The notes under the pieces: model-generated
The model's input: the letters and a program-made list of their open reading frames with translations, nothing else
What the model was told of the DNA's origin: nothing
Database searches by the model: none
Position numbers and translations under genes: made by a program
In this document: piece by piece, positions 1-5,139 of the stretch
Position numbering within the stretch: position 1 is the first letter of the stretch
Layout of the letters: each line of letters starts with the position of its first letter
NCBI GenBank assembly: GCA_018400545.1
Contig: JAGYLT010000195.1
Coordinates: 1 to 5,139, forward strand
Direction of reading: 5' to 3'
DNA: 5,139 bases
From: Bacteroidales bacterium
Lineage (GTDB): Bacteria > Bacteroidota > Bacteroidia > Bacteroidales > 4484-276

Positions 1-270
1 GATCATAACCTGGTTGACAAATCAACCGAGAAAATCGTAAAGACTGTAAAAAACACAGGAGCTGTAGTTAGTGGACCGATACCGTTGCCTACAAACAAGA
101 AGATTTTTACGGTAAACAAATCCACATTCGTAAACAAGAAATCCAGGGAGCAGTTTGAATTGTCGTCGTACAAACGATTGCTCGACATTTACAGTTCGAC
201 CACAAAAACCATTGATGCACTGATGAAGCTTGAATTGCCAAGCGGTGTTGAGGTTGAAATTAAAGTGTAA
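1..270 (+). CDS. rpsJ: 30S ribosomal protein S10, 5'-truncated by window
   Basis: Small-subunit head protein S10; in E. coli it also serves as NusE, the antitermination partner of NusB. The reading frame is open from the first base and gives 89 codons before TAA. The first visible residues (DHNLVD) align with about residue 14 of E. coli S10, so roughly 13 N-terminal residues lie upstream of the window. Diagnostic segments are GPIPLPT at visible residues 25-31, the loop [11 protein letters not shown] near 43-53 (the extended loop that contacts 16S rRNA in the head), and the C-terminal [20 protein letters not shown]. The internal ATG at position 85 falls mid-domain and is not the start. It is the first gene of the classical S10 operon; in many bacteria rpsL-rpsG-fusA lie just upstream, which cannot be seen here. 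It ends 27 nt before rplC. Identification is secure. Confidence 0.97.
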   Translation, partial: DHNLVDKSTEKIVKTVKNTGAVVSGPIPLPTNKKIFTVNKSTFVNKKSREQFELSSYKRLLDIYSSTTKTIDALMKLELPSGVEVEIKV

Positions 271-297
271 TTTGAAAGAACTTAACATTATTATATA

Positions 298-927
298 ATG
301 TCTGGAATAATAGGAAAAAAAATCGGTATGACCTCCATATTCGACGACAACGGGAAAAATGTTCCCTGTACCGTCATCGAAGCTGGTCCATGTGTGGTAA
401 CACAGGTTAAAACCAAAGAAACCGATGGATACGAAGCCATTCAGTTGGCCTACGATGAAAAGAAGGATAAACACACCACCAAAGCCCTTAAAGGGCATTT
501 TGCCAAGGCAGGTGTATCACCAAAGAAAATCATCAGAGAATTTACAAGGTTTGAGGTTGGACACCAGAAAAAGGTAGGTGAAGAATTGGGAGCCGACGTT
601 TTTGTGGAAGGCGAATTTATTGATGTGGTCGGCATTTCAAAAGGTAAAGGTTTCCAGGGGGTAGTCAAACGTCATGGTTTCCATGGTGTTGGCGACCAGA
701 CTCACGGTCAGCATAACCGACTGCGTGCACCCGGATCAATTGGTGCTTCTTCATGGCCATCGCGCGTTTTTAAAGGAATGCGTATGGCAGGCCGGATGGG
801 AAATCAGCGTGTTAAAATGATTAACCTCCAGGTGATGAAAATTGATAAAAGTAATAATCTGATTCTTGTTAAAGGTTCAGTACCAGGACCTAACGGATCA
901 TATGTAATTGTTGAAAGATGGAGCTAA
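298..927 (+). CDS. rplC: 50S ribosomal protein L3
   Basis: L3 is an early-assembling 23S rRNA-binding protein whose long central extension reaches towards the peptidyl-transferase centre. At 209 aa it equals the E. coli length. The N-terminus [13 protein letters not shown] (residues 3-15) is the family signature and fixes the ATG start, with the A/T-rich leader TTATATA and no Shine-Dalgarno sequence. Further markers are GHFAKAG (66-72), [15 protein letters not shown] (114-128), the central-loop stretch RAPGSIG (143-149), [15 protein letters not shown] (158-172) and the C-terminal [12 protein letters not shown]. The residue aligned with E. coli Gln150, the target of the methyltransferase PrmB, is Ala150 ([10 protein letters not shown]), so that modification cannot occur here. 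An A8 run covers codons 6-9. The last 10 nt overlap the start of rplD in another frame, suggesting coupled translation. Identification is secure. Confidence 0.98.
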   Translation: MSGIIGKKIGMTSIFDDNGKNVPCTVIEAGPCVVTQVKTKETDGYEAIQLAYDEKKDKHTTKALKGHFAKAGVSPKKIIREFTRFEVGHQKKVGEELGADVFVEGEFIDVVGISKGKGFQGVVKRHGFHGVGDQTHGQHNRLRAPGSIGASSWPSRVFKGMRMAGRMGNQRVKMINLQVMKIDKSNNLILVKGSVPGPNGSYVIVERWS

Positions 928-1547
928 CAGTTTATAATACCAGCGGACAAAAGACGGATCGCACCGTTGAACTCGATGATGCCATTTATGGTATCGAGCC
1001 CAACGATCATGCAATCTACCTCGATGTGAAACTGATTTTGGCCAGAAGGCGTCAGGGTACACACAAAGCTAAAGAAAGAGCTGAGATAACCGGAAGTACA
1101 CGGAAGATTAAGCGTCAGAAAGGTACAGGTACAGCCAGGGCAGGATCCATCAAAAGCCCGATCTTCAGAGGTGGTGGTCGTGTTTTTGGACCCAGACCCA
1201 AAAGCTATGATTTTAAATTGAACAAGAAACTCAGACGTCTTGCAAGAAAATCTGCATTGTCTTACAAAGCCGGTTCTGAAAATATTACCGTTCTCGAAGA
1301 TTTTAACTTCGAAGCACCCAGAACCAGGGATTTTATTCAGTTGCTCAGTAGTTTCGAACTCAGCGAAAAGAAGGTACTGCTAATTATGCCCGAAACCCGG
1401 CAGAATGTGTATCTCTCATCCAGGAACCTGAAGAACGTAAAATATATCAACTCCAACAACATCAACACCTACGACATACTGAATGCAAACCAGATATTGA
1501 TGGCAGAAAGTTCGGTGAAAGATATTGACGAGTTGTTCAAGAACTAA
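918..1547 (+). CDS. rplD: 50S ribosomal protein L4
   Basis: L4 binds 23S rRNA early in assembly, and its long loop lines the nascent-peptide exit tunnel. In E. coli it also represses its own operon, through transcription attenuation and translation at the S10 leader; whether that holds here is unknown. The protein has 209 aa against 201 in E. coli. The start MELTVYN matches the family N-terminus, so the ATG inside the end of rplC is the real start. The tunnel loop runs from about residue 45 to 97, with [16 protein letters not shown] (45-60), [16 protein letters not shown] (66-81) and [12 protein letters not shown] (83-94). Lys68 aligns with E. coli Lys63, a site of macrolide-resistance changes, and is unchanged. 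The globular part follows, with [17 protein letters not shown] and a C-terminal Rossmann-like half ([15 protein letters not shown]). The upstream sequence GTTGAAAG offers only a weak purine stretch. Confidence 0.98.
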   Translation: MELTVYNTSGQKTDRTVELDDAIYGIEPNDHAIYLDVKLILARRRQGTHKAKERAEITGSTRKIKRQKGTGTARAGSIKSPIFRGGGRVFGPRPKSYDFKLNKKLRRLARKSALSYKAGSENITVLEDFNFEAPRTRDFIQLLSSFELSEKKVLLIMPETRQNVYLSSRNLKNVKYINSNNINTYDILNANQILMAESSVKDIDELFKN

Positions 1548-1569
1548 TTTGAGTAGGATAAACCAAAAC

Positions 1570-1575
1570 GAAGGT
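1570..1575 (+). promoter_or_regulatory. Weak Shine-Dalgarno-like element before rplW
   Basis: GAAGGT lies 4-9 nt upstream of the rplW ATG, followed by TAAAA. It is the only leader among the complete starts in this window with an AAGG core at plausible spacing. Given that Bacteroidota ribosomes generally make little use of the anti-SD, the A-rich context may matter more than this match; it could be chance. Confidence 0.3.
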
Positions 1576-1579
1576 AAAA

Positions 1580-1870
1580 ATGACTATTCTAAATAAGCCG
1601 ATCATTACCGAGAAGATGACTGATCTTGGCGAAAAGCTAAACAGGTACGGTTTCATGGTGCACAAAGATGCCAACAAGGTTGAGATCAAAAAGGCTGTTG
1701 AAGAATTGTACGGTGTTGAAGTGGTGTCAGTGAATACCATCAACTACGCAGGCAAAAGCAAATCGCGGTACACAAAAACCGGCCTGATCAACGGAAAAAC
1801 CAAAGCAACAAAAAAGGCTATCATCACATTAGCCGAAGGTGAAACAATTGATTTTTACAGCAATATTTAA
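1580..1870 (+). CDS. rplW: 50S ribosomal protein L23
   Basis: L23 sits at the exit of the peptide tunnel and is the docking site for trigger factor and the signal recognition particle. The protein has 96 aa. The N-terminal segment LNKPIITEKMTD (residues 4-15) aligns with E. coli LRAPHVSEKAST, so Glu11 corresponds to Glu18, the trigger-factor contact residue; the N-terminus is about 7 residues shorter than in E. coli. Next come the typical VHKDANKVEIKKAVEELYGV (27-46) and the rRNA-binding loop VNTINYAGKSKSRYTKTG, followed by KKAIITLAEGETIDFY at the C-terminus. The ATG at this position is chosen because it directly precedes the conserved start, with a weak AAGG and A-rich sequence ahead. It lies 32 nt after rplD and only 6 nt before rplB, so translation of rplB may be linked to its termination. 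Confidence 0.97.
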   Translation: MTILNKPIITEKMTDLGEKLNRYGFMVHKDANKVEIKKAVEELYGVEVVSVNTINYAGKSKSRYTKTGLINGKTKATKKAIITLAEGETIDFYSNI

Positions 1871-1876
1871 GATATA

Positions 1877-2701
1877 ATGGCTTTAAAAAAATTCAAACCG
1901 ACGACCTCCAGTCAACGCTTTAAGTTAATTAGCGCGTTTGATGAGATAACTACCGACAAACCTGAAAAGAGTTTGCTTGAGGCAAAGAAGAAGTCTGGCG
2001 GTAGGAATAATCAGGGTAAAATGACCATGCGTTATTTGGGTGGCGGTCATAAACAGAAATATCGTAAAATCGATTTCCGCAGAGATAAAGAAGGTATAAG
2101 TGCTGAAGTGCTCTCCGTGGAATACGATCCGAACAGAAGTGCACGCATTGCTCTGGTTCAGTACGAAGATGGTGAGAAAAGGTACATCATTGCTCCCAAC
2201 GGTATTAAAGTTGGCAACAAAATCAAGTCGGGCAAAGGAGTAGCGCCGGATGTTGGAAACACCATGTATTTGAGCGAGATACCATTCGGTACGCTGATTC
2301 ACAATATTGAACTCCGTCCGGGACAGGGTGGAAAGATGGCCAGAAGCGCCGGATCATACGCTCAGTTAATGACACGAGACGGAAAGTATGCCGTTATCAA
2401 GCTTCCTTCCGGGGAGACCCGCATGCTTCTCCAAACCTGTAAGGCTACCATCGGGATTGTTTCCAATATGGATCACAGCCTCGAAATTTCAGGAAAAGCC
2501 GGCCGCAGCCGCTGGTTGGGCCGCAGGCCACGCGTAAGGGGTGTTGTGATGAACCCGATCGATCACCCGATGGGTGGTGGTGAAGGCAGGGCTTCCGGCG
2601 GATTGCCGAGGTCAAGAAAAGGTCTGCCTGCAAAAGGCTACAAGACCCGTTCACCCAAGAAAGCATCAAATAAATATATCATCGAAAGAAGGAAGAAATA
2701 A
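1877..2701 (+). CDS. rplB: 50S ribosomal protein L2
   Basis: L2 is one of the largest and most conserved 50S proteins, needed for subunit association and peptidyl-transferase activity, and contributes to bridge B7b. At 274 aa it is close to the usual length. Visible markers are the N-terminal KPTTSSQRF, the RNA-binding OB-fold segment with [21 protein letters not shown] (residues 40-60), [23 protein letters not shown] (82-104), the SH3-like part with [15 protein letters not shown] (151-165), and the C-terminal [17 protein letters not shown] (226-242). His230 aligns with the E. coli histidine numbered 229 without the initiator Met, implicated in peptidyl transfer, and is conserved. The histidine two residues later in E. 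coli (DHPH) is Met232, as I recall for other Bacteroidota. The tail is highly basic (YIIERRKK). The start follows ATATA with no Shine-Dalgarno sequence; codons 3-5 contain an A7 run. Confidence 0.98.
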   Translation: MALKKFKPTTSSQRFKLISAFDEITTDKPEKSLLEAKKKSGGRNNQGKMTMRYLGGGHKQKYRKIDFRRDKEGISAEVLSVEYDPNRSARIALVQYEDGEKRYIIAPNGIKVGNKIKSGKGVAPDVGNTMYLSEIPFGTLIHNIELRPGQGGKMARSAGSYAQLMTRDGKYAVIKLPSGETRMLLQTCKATIGIVSNMDHSLEISGKAGRSRWLGRRPRVRGVVMNPIDHPMGGGEGRASGGLPRSRKGLPAKGYKTRSPKKASNKYIIERRKK

Positions 2702-2722
2702 TTCAGTAAATCTTAGCATACA

Positions 2723-2989
2723 ATGAGTCGTTCGCTTAAAAAAGGTCCATACATTCATTATAAACTCGAAAAACGAGTATTGGAAGCACAGGCCTCTAAA
2801 AAGAAGTCGGTGATCAAAACCTGGTCAAGGGCATCCATTATTTCTCCTGATTTTGTTGGTTTGACCATCGCCGTTCACAACGGAAACAAGTTCATCCCCG
2901 TTTACGTTACCGAGAATATGGTAGGTCACAAGCTGGGTGAATTTGCACCAACCCGTCAGTTCAGGGGTCACGCAGGTAGCAAAAAATAA
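2723..2989 (+). CDS. rpsS: 30S ribosomal protein S19
   Basis: S19 forms a complex with S13 in the 30S head, near the A-site tRNA and the intersubunit bridges. At 88 aa it is of normal length (E. coli 92). The start [11 protein letters not shown] is the canonical N-terminus, which fixes the ATG. The middle carries [23 protein letters not shown] (residues about 33-55) and the C-terminal signature [20 protein letters not shown] (66-85), followed by SKK. E. coli has a slightly longer lysine-rich tail. The leader is A/T-rich (TCTTAGCATACA) with no Shine-Dalgarno sequence. It lies 21 nt after rplB and 26 nt before rplV, in its usual operon position. No anomalies seen. Confidence 0.98.
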   Translation: MSRSLKKGPYIHYKLEKRVLEAQASKKKSVIKTWSRASIISPDFVGLTIAVHNGNKFIPVYVTENMVGHKLGEFAPTRQFRGHAGSKK

Positions 2990-3015
2990 GATAACAAAGT
3001 AAAGACGATATAATC

Positions 3016-3432
3016 ATGGGATCACGTAAACAATTGGCAGCGGAAGCCAGAAAAGAAGCCAGGAAGAACACTTACATGGCCAGCTTAAACAACTGTCCCA
3101 CATCGCCCAGGAAAATGAGGCTGATGGCTGACCTGGTGAGGGGAAAGGATGTGGAATCTGCTTTGAATATTTTGAAATTTAAACCCAACGATGCAGCAGG
3201 CCGTCTTTATAAGCTCGTGCTTTCTGCTATTGCTAACTGGCAGGAAAAGAACGAAGGTGTGCGGATGGAAGACTACAACCTCTACATCAAATCCATACAG
3301 GTTGACAGCGCCAGGGTACTCAAGCGTATTCGTCCTGCACCGCAGGGTAGAGCACACCGTATCCGTAAACGTTCCAATCATGTAACTGTCGTTCTTGATG
3401 CCAGGAAAGAAATAGACATTGATACCGAATAA
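3016..3432 (+). CDS. rplV: 50S ribosomal protein L22, N-terminally extended form
   Basis: L22 contacts all domains of 23S rRNA, and its long beta-hairpin lines the exit tunnel beside L4. The protein has 138 aa against 110 in E. coli. The conserved core begins at TSPRKMRLMADLVRG (residues 29-43), aligning with E. coli SAQKVRLVADLIRG, so about 17 residues are added at the N-terminus (MGSRKQLAAEARKEARKN, strongly basic). I recall MGxRK-type extensions as usual in Bacteroidota L22, hence this start. An in-frame ATG at 3076 (Met21) has AGGAAG nine bases ahead and is the main alternative. The tunnel hairpin is about residues 100-122 (VLKRIRPAPQGRAHRIRKRS); LKR at 102-104 aligns with the E. coli MKR deleted in some erythromycin-resistant mutants. 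The tail is acidic (DIDTE). It lies 35 nt before rpsC. Confidence 0.96.
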   Translation: MGSRKQLAAEARKEARKNTYMASLNNCPTSPRKMRLMADLVRGKDVESALNILKFKPNDAAGRLYKLVLSAIANWQEKNEGVRMEDYNLYIKSIQVDSARVLKRIRPAPQGRAHRIRKRSNHVTVVLDARKEIDIDTE

Positions 3433-3467
3433 TTAACTGAGAATAATAATCAATATCACAATAATTA

Positions 3468-4196
3468 ATGGGACAAAAAACGCATCCTATAGGATTAAGG
3501 TTAGGAATCATTAAAGGCTGGGAGTCCAATTGGTACGGCGGCAAATCATTTGACGTCAAGCTGGTTGAAGACGACAAGATCAGGAAGTACCTCCACGCCC
3601 GTCTTTCAAAAGCTGGGATTGCCAGGATTTACATCGAGCGCACCCTCAAGCTTGTTACTGTTACCATTTACACGGCCCGTCCGGGTATCATTATCGGTAA
3701 AGGCGGACAGGAAGTGGATAAGCTCAAGGAAGAGCTCAAGAAATTAACCGGAAAAGAAATACAGATCAACATCAGCGAAATTAAGCGCCCGGAGTTGGAT
3801 GCCACCCTCGTTGCCAATGCAATTGCAAGGCAGATCGAAGGCAGGATTTCATTCAGGCGTGCCATCAAAACCTCCATTGCATCAACCATGCGTATTGGTG
3901 CTGAAGGTATAAAGGTGTTGATTTCCGGACGGTTGGGAGGCGCTGAAATGGCCCGTAACGAAATGTACAAAGAAGGTCGTACTCCTTTGCATACGCTCCG
4001 CGCCGATATTGATTATGCCAACACCGAAGCCCATACCACCTACGGACGAATTGGTATTAAAGTATGGATATGCAAGGGTGAAATTTATGGCAAGCCCGAG
4101 CTCGTTCCCGTTTTAACAGGCGATAAAAAGCAAAAAGGACCATCAGGTGGCGGCAGCGGAAGAAGGCCCAGGTCGAGGCAACGCCAGAGAAAATAA
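3468..4196 (+). CDS. rpsC: 30S ribosomal protein S3
   Basis: S3 belongs to the 30S head at the mRNA entry channel, where with S4 and S5 it contributes to mRNA unwinding. The protein has 242 aa (E. coli 233). The N-terminus [18 protein letters not shown] is diagnostic and sets the start. The type II KH domain has its GxxG loop as GKGG at residues 77-80 ([16 protein letters not shown]). ISFRRAIK (127-134) keeps the basic pair and following lysine that in E. coli (Arg131, Arg132, Lys135) matter for helicase activity. The C-terminal domain shows [19 protein letters not shown] (153-171), [21 protein letters not shown] (173-193) and [12 protein letters not shown]. The last 20 or so residues are a low-complexity Gly/Arg/Gln tail ([19 protein letters not shown]), probably disordered and rRNA-contacting. 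The leader is AT-rich with no Shine-Dalgarno sequence. Confidence 0.98.
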   Translation: MGQKTHPIGLRLGIIKGWESNWYGGKSFDVKLVEDDKIRKYLHARLSKAGIARIYIERTLKLVTVTIYTARPGIIIGKGGQEVDKLKEELKKLTGKEIQINISEIKRPELDATLVANAIARQIEGRISFRRAIKTSIASTMRIGAEGIKVLISGRLGGAEMARNEMYKEGRTPLHTLRADIDYANTEAHTTYGRIGIKVWICKGEIYGKPELVPVLTGDKKQKGPSGGGSGRRPRSRQRQRK

Positions 4197-4232
4197 TGCA
4201 AAAAGTTTAACCACTTTATAATCTAAAAAGAA

Positions 4233-4652
4233 ATGTTACAGCCAAAGAAAACGAAATTCAGGAAGCAGCAGAAAGGCCGGATGAAGGGCGATGCCCACAG
4301 GGGTAACCAGCTTGCTTTCGGATCGTTCGGAATAAAAACACTCGAATCAGCCTGGCTCACCGGGCGTCAGATTGAGGCTGCACGTCAGGCCGTGACACGT
4401 TACATGAAACGTGAAGGCCAGATTTGGATCAAAGTATTTCCTGATAAGCCCGTAACAAAAAAGCCTGCTGAGGTTCGAATGGGTAAAGGAAAAGGTGCTC
4501 CCGAATATTTTGTTGCCAGGGTAACCCCGGGCAGAATCCTGTTTGAAGCAGACGGTGTTCCGTTAGATGTGGCTCGCGAAGCACTCAGACTGGCAGCCCA
4601 AAAGCTTCCGGTAACAACAAAATTTGTGGTGAGAAGAGATTATCAGGAATAA
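4233..4652 (+). CDS. rplP: 50S ribosomal protein L16
   Basis: L16 is a late-assembling 50S protein that organises the A-site tRNA region of the peptidyl-transferase centre. At 139 aa it is close to E. coli (136). The start [19 protein letters not shown] is the family N-terminus and fixes the ATG, preceded by the A-rich AAAAAGAA. Other markers are [25 protein letters not shown] (residues 29-53), [15 protein letters not shown] (64-78), the conserved loop [12 protein letters not shown] (81-92) and [20 protein letters not shown]. Arg82 aligns with E. coli Arg81, the residue hydroxylated by YcfD/RoxA; the residue is present, but whether a hydroxylase exists in this organism cannot be seen. It sits between rpsC (36 nt gap) and rpmC (21 nt gap), the standard arrangement. 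Confidence 0.98.
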   Translation: MLQPKKTKFRKQQKGRMKGDAHRGNQLAFGSFGIKTLESAWLTGRQIEAARQAVTRYMKREGQIWIKVFPDKPVTKKPAEVRMGKGKGAPEYFVARVTPGRILFEADGVPLDVAREALRLAAQKLPVTTKFVVRRDYQE

Positions 4653-4673
4653 CACTTGTAATACGAAGCAATT

Positions 4674-4877
4674 ATGAAACAGAACGTCATAACAGAATTG
4701 TCGAACGACGATTTGCTCGAAAGGTTGGAAGAAGAGGAGAAACAATTGAATAAGCTCAAGCTCAATCATGCTGTTTCACCACTTGAAAACCCCAATAAAA
4801 TTGTGGATTACCGCAGAACTGTTGCAAGACTGAAAACGGAAATCCGGAAAAGACAACTTGAAGGAAAATTTAACTAG
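4674..4877 (+). CDS. rpmC: 50S ribosomal protein L29
   Basis: L29 is a small helical protein beside L23 at the tunnel exit, near the trigger-factor and SRP binding area. The 67 aa protein fits the family (E. coli 63) and should fold as two long antiparallel helices. The first is [23 protein letters not shown] (residues 8-30) and the second [21 protein letters not shown] (44-64). They are joined by SPLENPNKI (35-43), a form of the loop I recall as common in Bacteroidota. The second helix carries the R..VAR.KTE.R.R pattern typical of the family. The start ATG follows GAAGCAATT; no good Shine-Dalgarno sequence. It ends with TAG, whereas all other complete genes in the window end with TAA. Another gene, rpsQ, follows after 11 nt. 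Confidence 0.96.
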   Translation: MKQNVITELSNDDLLERLEEEEKQLNKLKLNHAVSPLENPNKIVDYRRTVARLKTEIRKRQLEGKFN

Positions 4878-4888
4878 ATTTCATCATA

Positions 4889-5139
4889 ATGGAAGCCAAA
4901 ACAACAAGATCGTTAAGGAAAGAACGAACTGGCCTTGTAACAAGCAACAAGATGGATAAGTCCATCGTGATACAGGTTGAACGCAGGGTGAAGCACCCGA
5001 TATACAAGAAATTTGTGAAAAAATCATCCAAATTTCTCGCCCATGACGAAAACAACGATTGTAACATCGGCGACACCGTGCGCATCATGGAAACAAGGCC
5101 GTTGAGCAAAAATAAATGTTGGAGATTAGTAGAAATTAT
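4889..5139 (+). CDS. rpsQ: 30S ribosomal protein S17, 3'-truncated by window
   Basis: S17 is an OB-fold protein that binds the 5' domain of 16S rRNA early in 30S assembly. From the ATG at 4889 the frame stays open to the window end, giving 83 full codons plus two bases. The segment [21 protein letters not shown] (residues 10-30) matches the family start [26 protein letters not shown] (34-45) aligns with E. coli VKHPIYGKFIKR, and [20 protein letters not shown] (52-71) is the strong C-terminal signature, followed by [13 protein letters not shown]. coli S17 has 84 aa, so only a few residues and the stop codon are probably missing. The N-terminal [15 protein letters not shown] is a few residues longer than in E. 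coli, consistent with my memory of Bacteroidota proteins. It starts 11 nt after the rpmC TAG with the AT-rich leader TTTCATCATA. Confidence 0.96.
   Translation, partial: MEAKTTRSLRKERTGLVTSNKMDKSIVIQVERRVKHPIYKKFVKKSSKFLAHDENNDCNIGDTVRIMETRPLSKNKCWRLVEI

Larger units (their letters stand above)
1..5139 (+). other. S10 ribosomal-protein operon segment (rpsJ' to rpsQ')
   Basis: Eleven co-directional genes follow the conserved bacterial S10 operon order without insertion, loss or inversion. Gaps are 27, -10, 32, 6, 21, 26, 35, 36, 21 and 11 nt in order, too short for independent transcription units. None contains a convincing GC-rich hairpin with a T tract, or a Bacteroidota-type promoter (TTTG plus TAnnTTTG). 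The leaders are A/T-rich and nearly all lack a Shine-Dalgarno sequence, as is usual in Bacteroidota. The transcript is inferred to start upstream of the window and to continue beyond rpsQ, where rplN, rplX and rplE would be expected. The upstream leader is not included, so autoregulation by L4 as known in E. coli cannot be judged. Confidence 0.96.

Noticed and set aside
268..274. TAATTTG after the rpsJ and rplD stops (268-274 and 1545-1551), resembling the Bacteroidota -7 element TAnnTTTG
   Set aside because: Both are one T short of the consensus and have no clear TTTG partner at the right distance upstream. They arise from the TAA stop followed by TTTGA.
22..498. A 158-codon open frame on the minus strand across the rpsJ-rplC junction
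   Set aside because: It lies wholly opposite two well-identified ribosomal protein genes, and its cysteine-, phenylalanine- and tyrosine-rich translation resembles no family I know. It is an antisense shadow.
1872..1878. TATAAT-like strings just before rplC (294-299), rplB (1873-1878) and rplV (3009-3014)
   Set aside because: They overlap or abut the start codons, lack a -35 partner, and Bacteroidota promoters use TTTG / TAnnTTTG instead. They are better read as A/T-rich translation leaders.
1882..1888. TTTAAAA in the correct phase for a -1 ribosomal frameshift at codons 2-4 of rplB
   Set aside because: The -1 frame stops at 1921-1923, I see no obvious downstream stimulatory structure, and a shift would only abort synthesis of an essential protein. 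Likely a by-product of Leu-Lys-Lys codons.
1925..2302. A 125-codon minus-strand open frame inside rplB, plus other antisense frames across the window
   Set aside because: All are opposite conserved ribosomal codons and have no recognisable domains or plausible context.
4202..4217. Inverted repeat AAAGT-TTAACC-ACTTT in the rpsC-rplP gap, considered as a terminator
   Set aside because: A 5-bp AT-rich stem without a following T tract is too weak, and the operon continues directly into rplP.
1..5139. Possible hidden novel system, mobile element, CRISPR or RNA gene within the window
   Set aside because: Ribosomal protein genes account for nearly every base, all gaps are 36 nt or less, and no repeats or foreign-looking segments are visible.

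Overview
The window is an ordinary, intact stretch of the S10 ribosomal-protein operon from a member of the Bacteroidota (Bacteroidetes). All genes are on the + strand in the classical order rpsJ (3' part) - rplC - rplD - rplW - rplB - rpsS - rplV - rpsC - rplP - rpmC - rpsQ (nearly complete, cut by the window end). The phylum call rests on the character of the proteins: L22 has an N-terminal MGSRK-type extension, L29 carries SPLENP, L2 has [14 protein letters not shown], and S3 has a Gly/Arg-rich tail. It also rests on the translation starts, which nearly all lack a Shine-Dalgarno sequence and sit in A/T-rich leaders. I cannot place it reliably below phylum level.

Layout: positions 1-270 hold the C-terminal 89 codons of S10. 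Positions 298-1870 hold L3, L4 and L23, large-subunit proteins that reach towards the peptidyl-transferase region, the exit tunnel and the tunnel exit. Positions 1877-2989 hold L2 and S19. Positions 3016-4196 hold L22 and S3. Positions 4233-5139 hold L16, L29 and S17. Gaps between genes are 6-36 nt, and rplC and rplD overlap by 10 nt. No stretch over 300 nt lacks a gene. I see no internal promoter, terminator, tRNA, mobile element, repeat array or CRISPR, so the whole window is best read as part of one polycistronic transcript that continues at both ends. The S10 leader, where L4 autoregulation acts in E. coli, lies outside the window.

Functionally the eleven proteins are early and structural components of both ribosomal subunits: 30S head proteins S3, S10 and S19; 30S body protein S17; and 50S proteins L2, L3, L4, L16, L22, L23 and L29. 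Co-transcription would help keep their supply stoichiometric.

I found no undescribed system. Points worth a second look are modest: a 10-nt rplC/rplD overlap, loss of the E. coli-type glutamine methylation site in L3, a methionine next to the catalytic-region histidine of L2, the SD-less starts with one weak exception at rplW, an SD-like internal in-frame ATG in rplV, an A8 run at the start of rplC, and a single TAG stop in an otherwise all-TAA operon.
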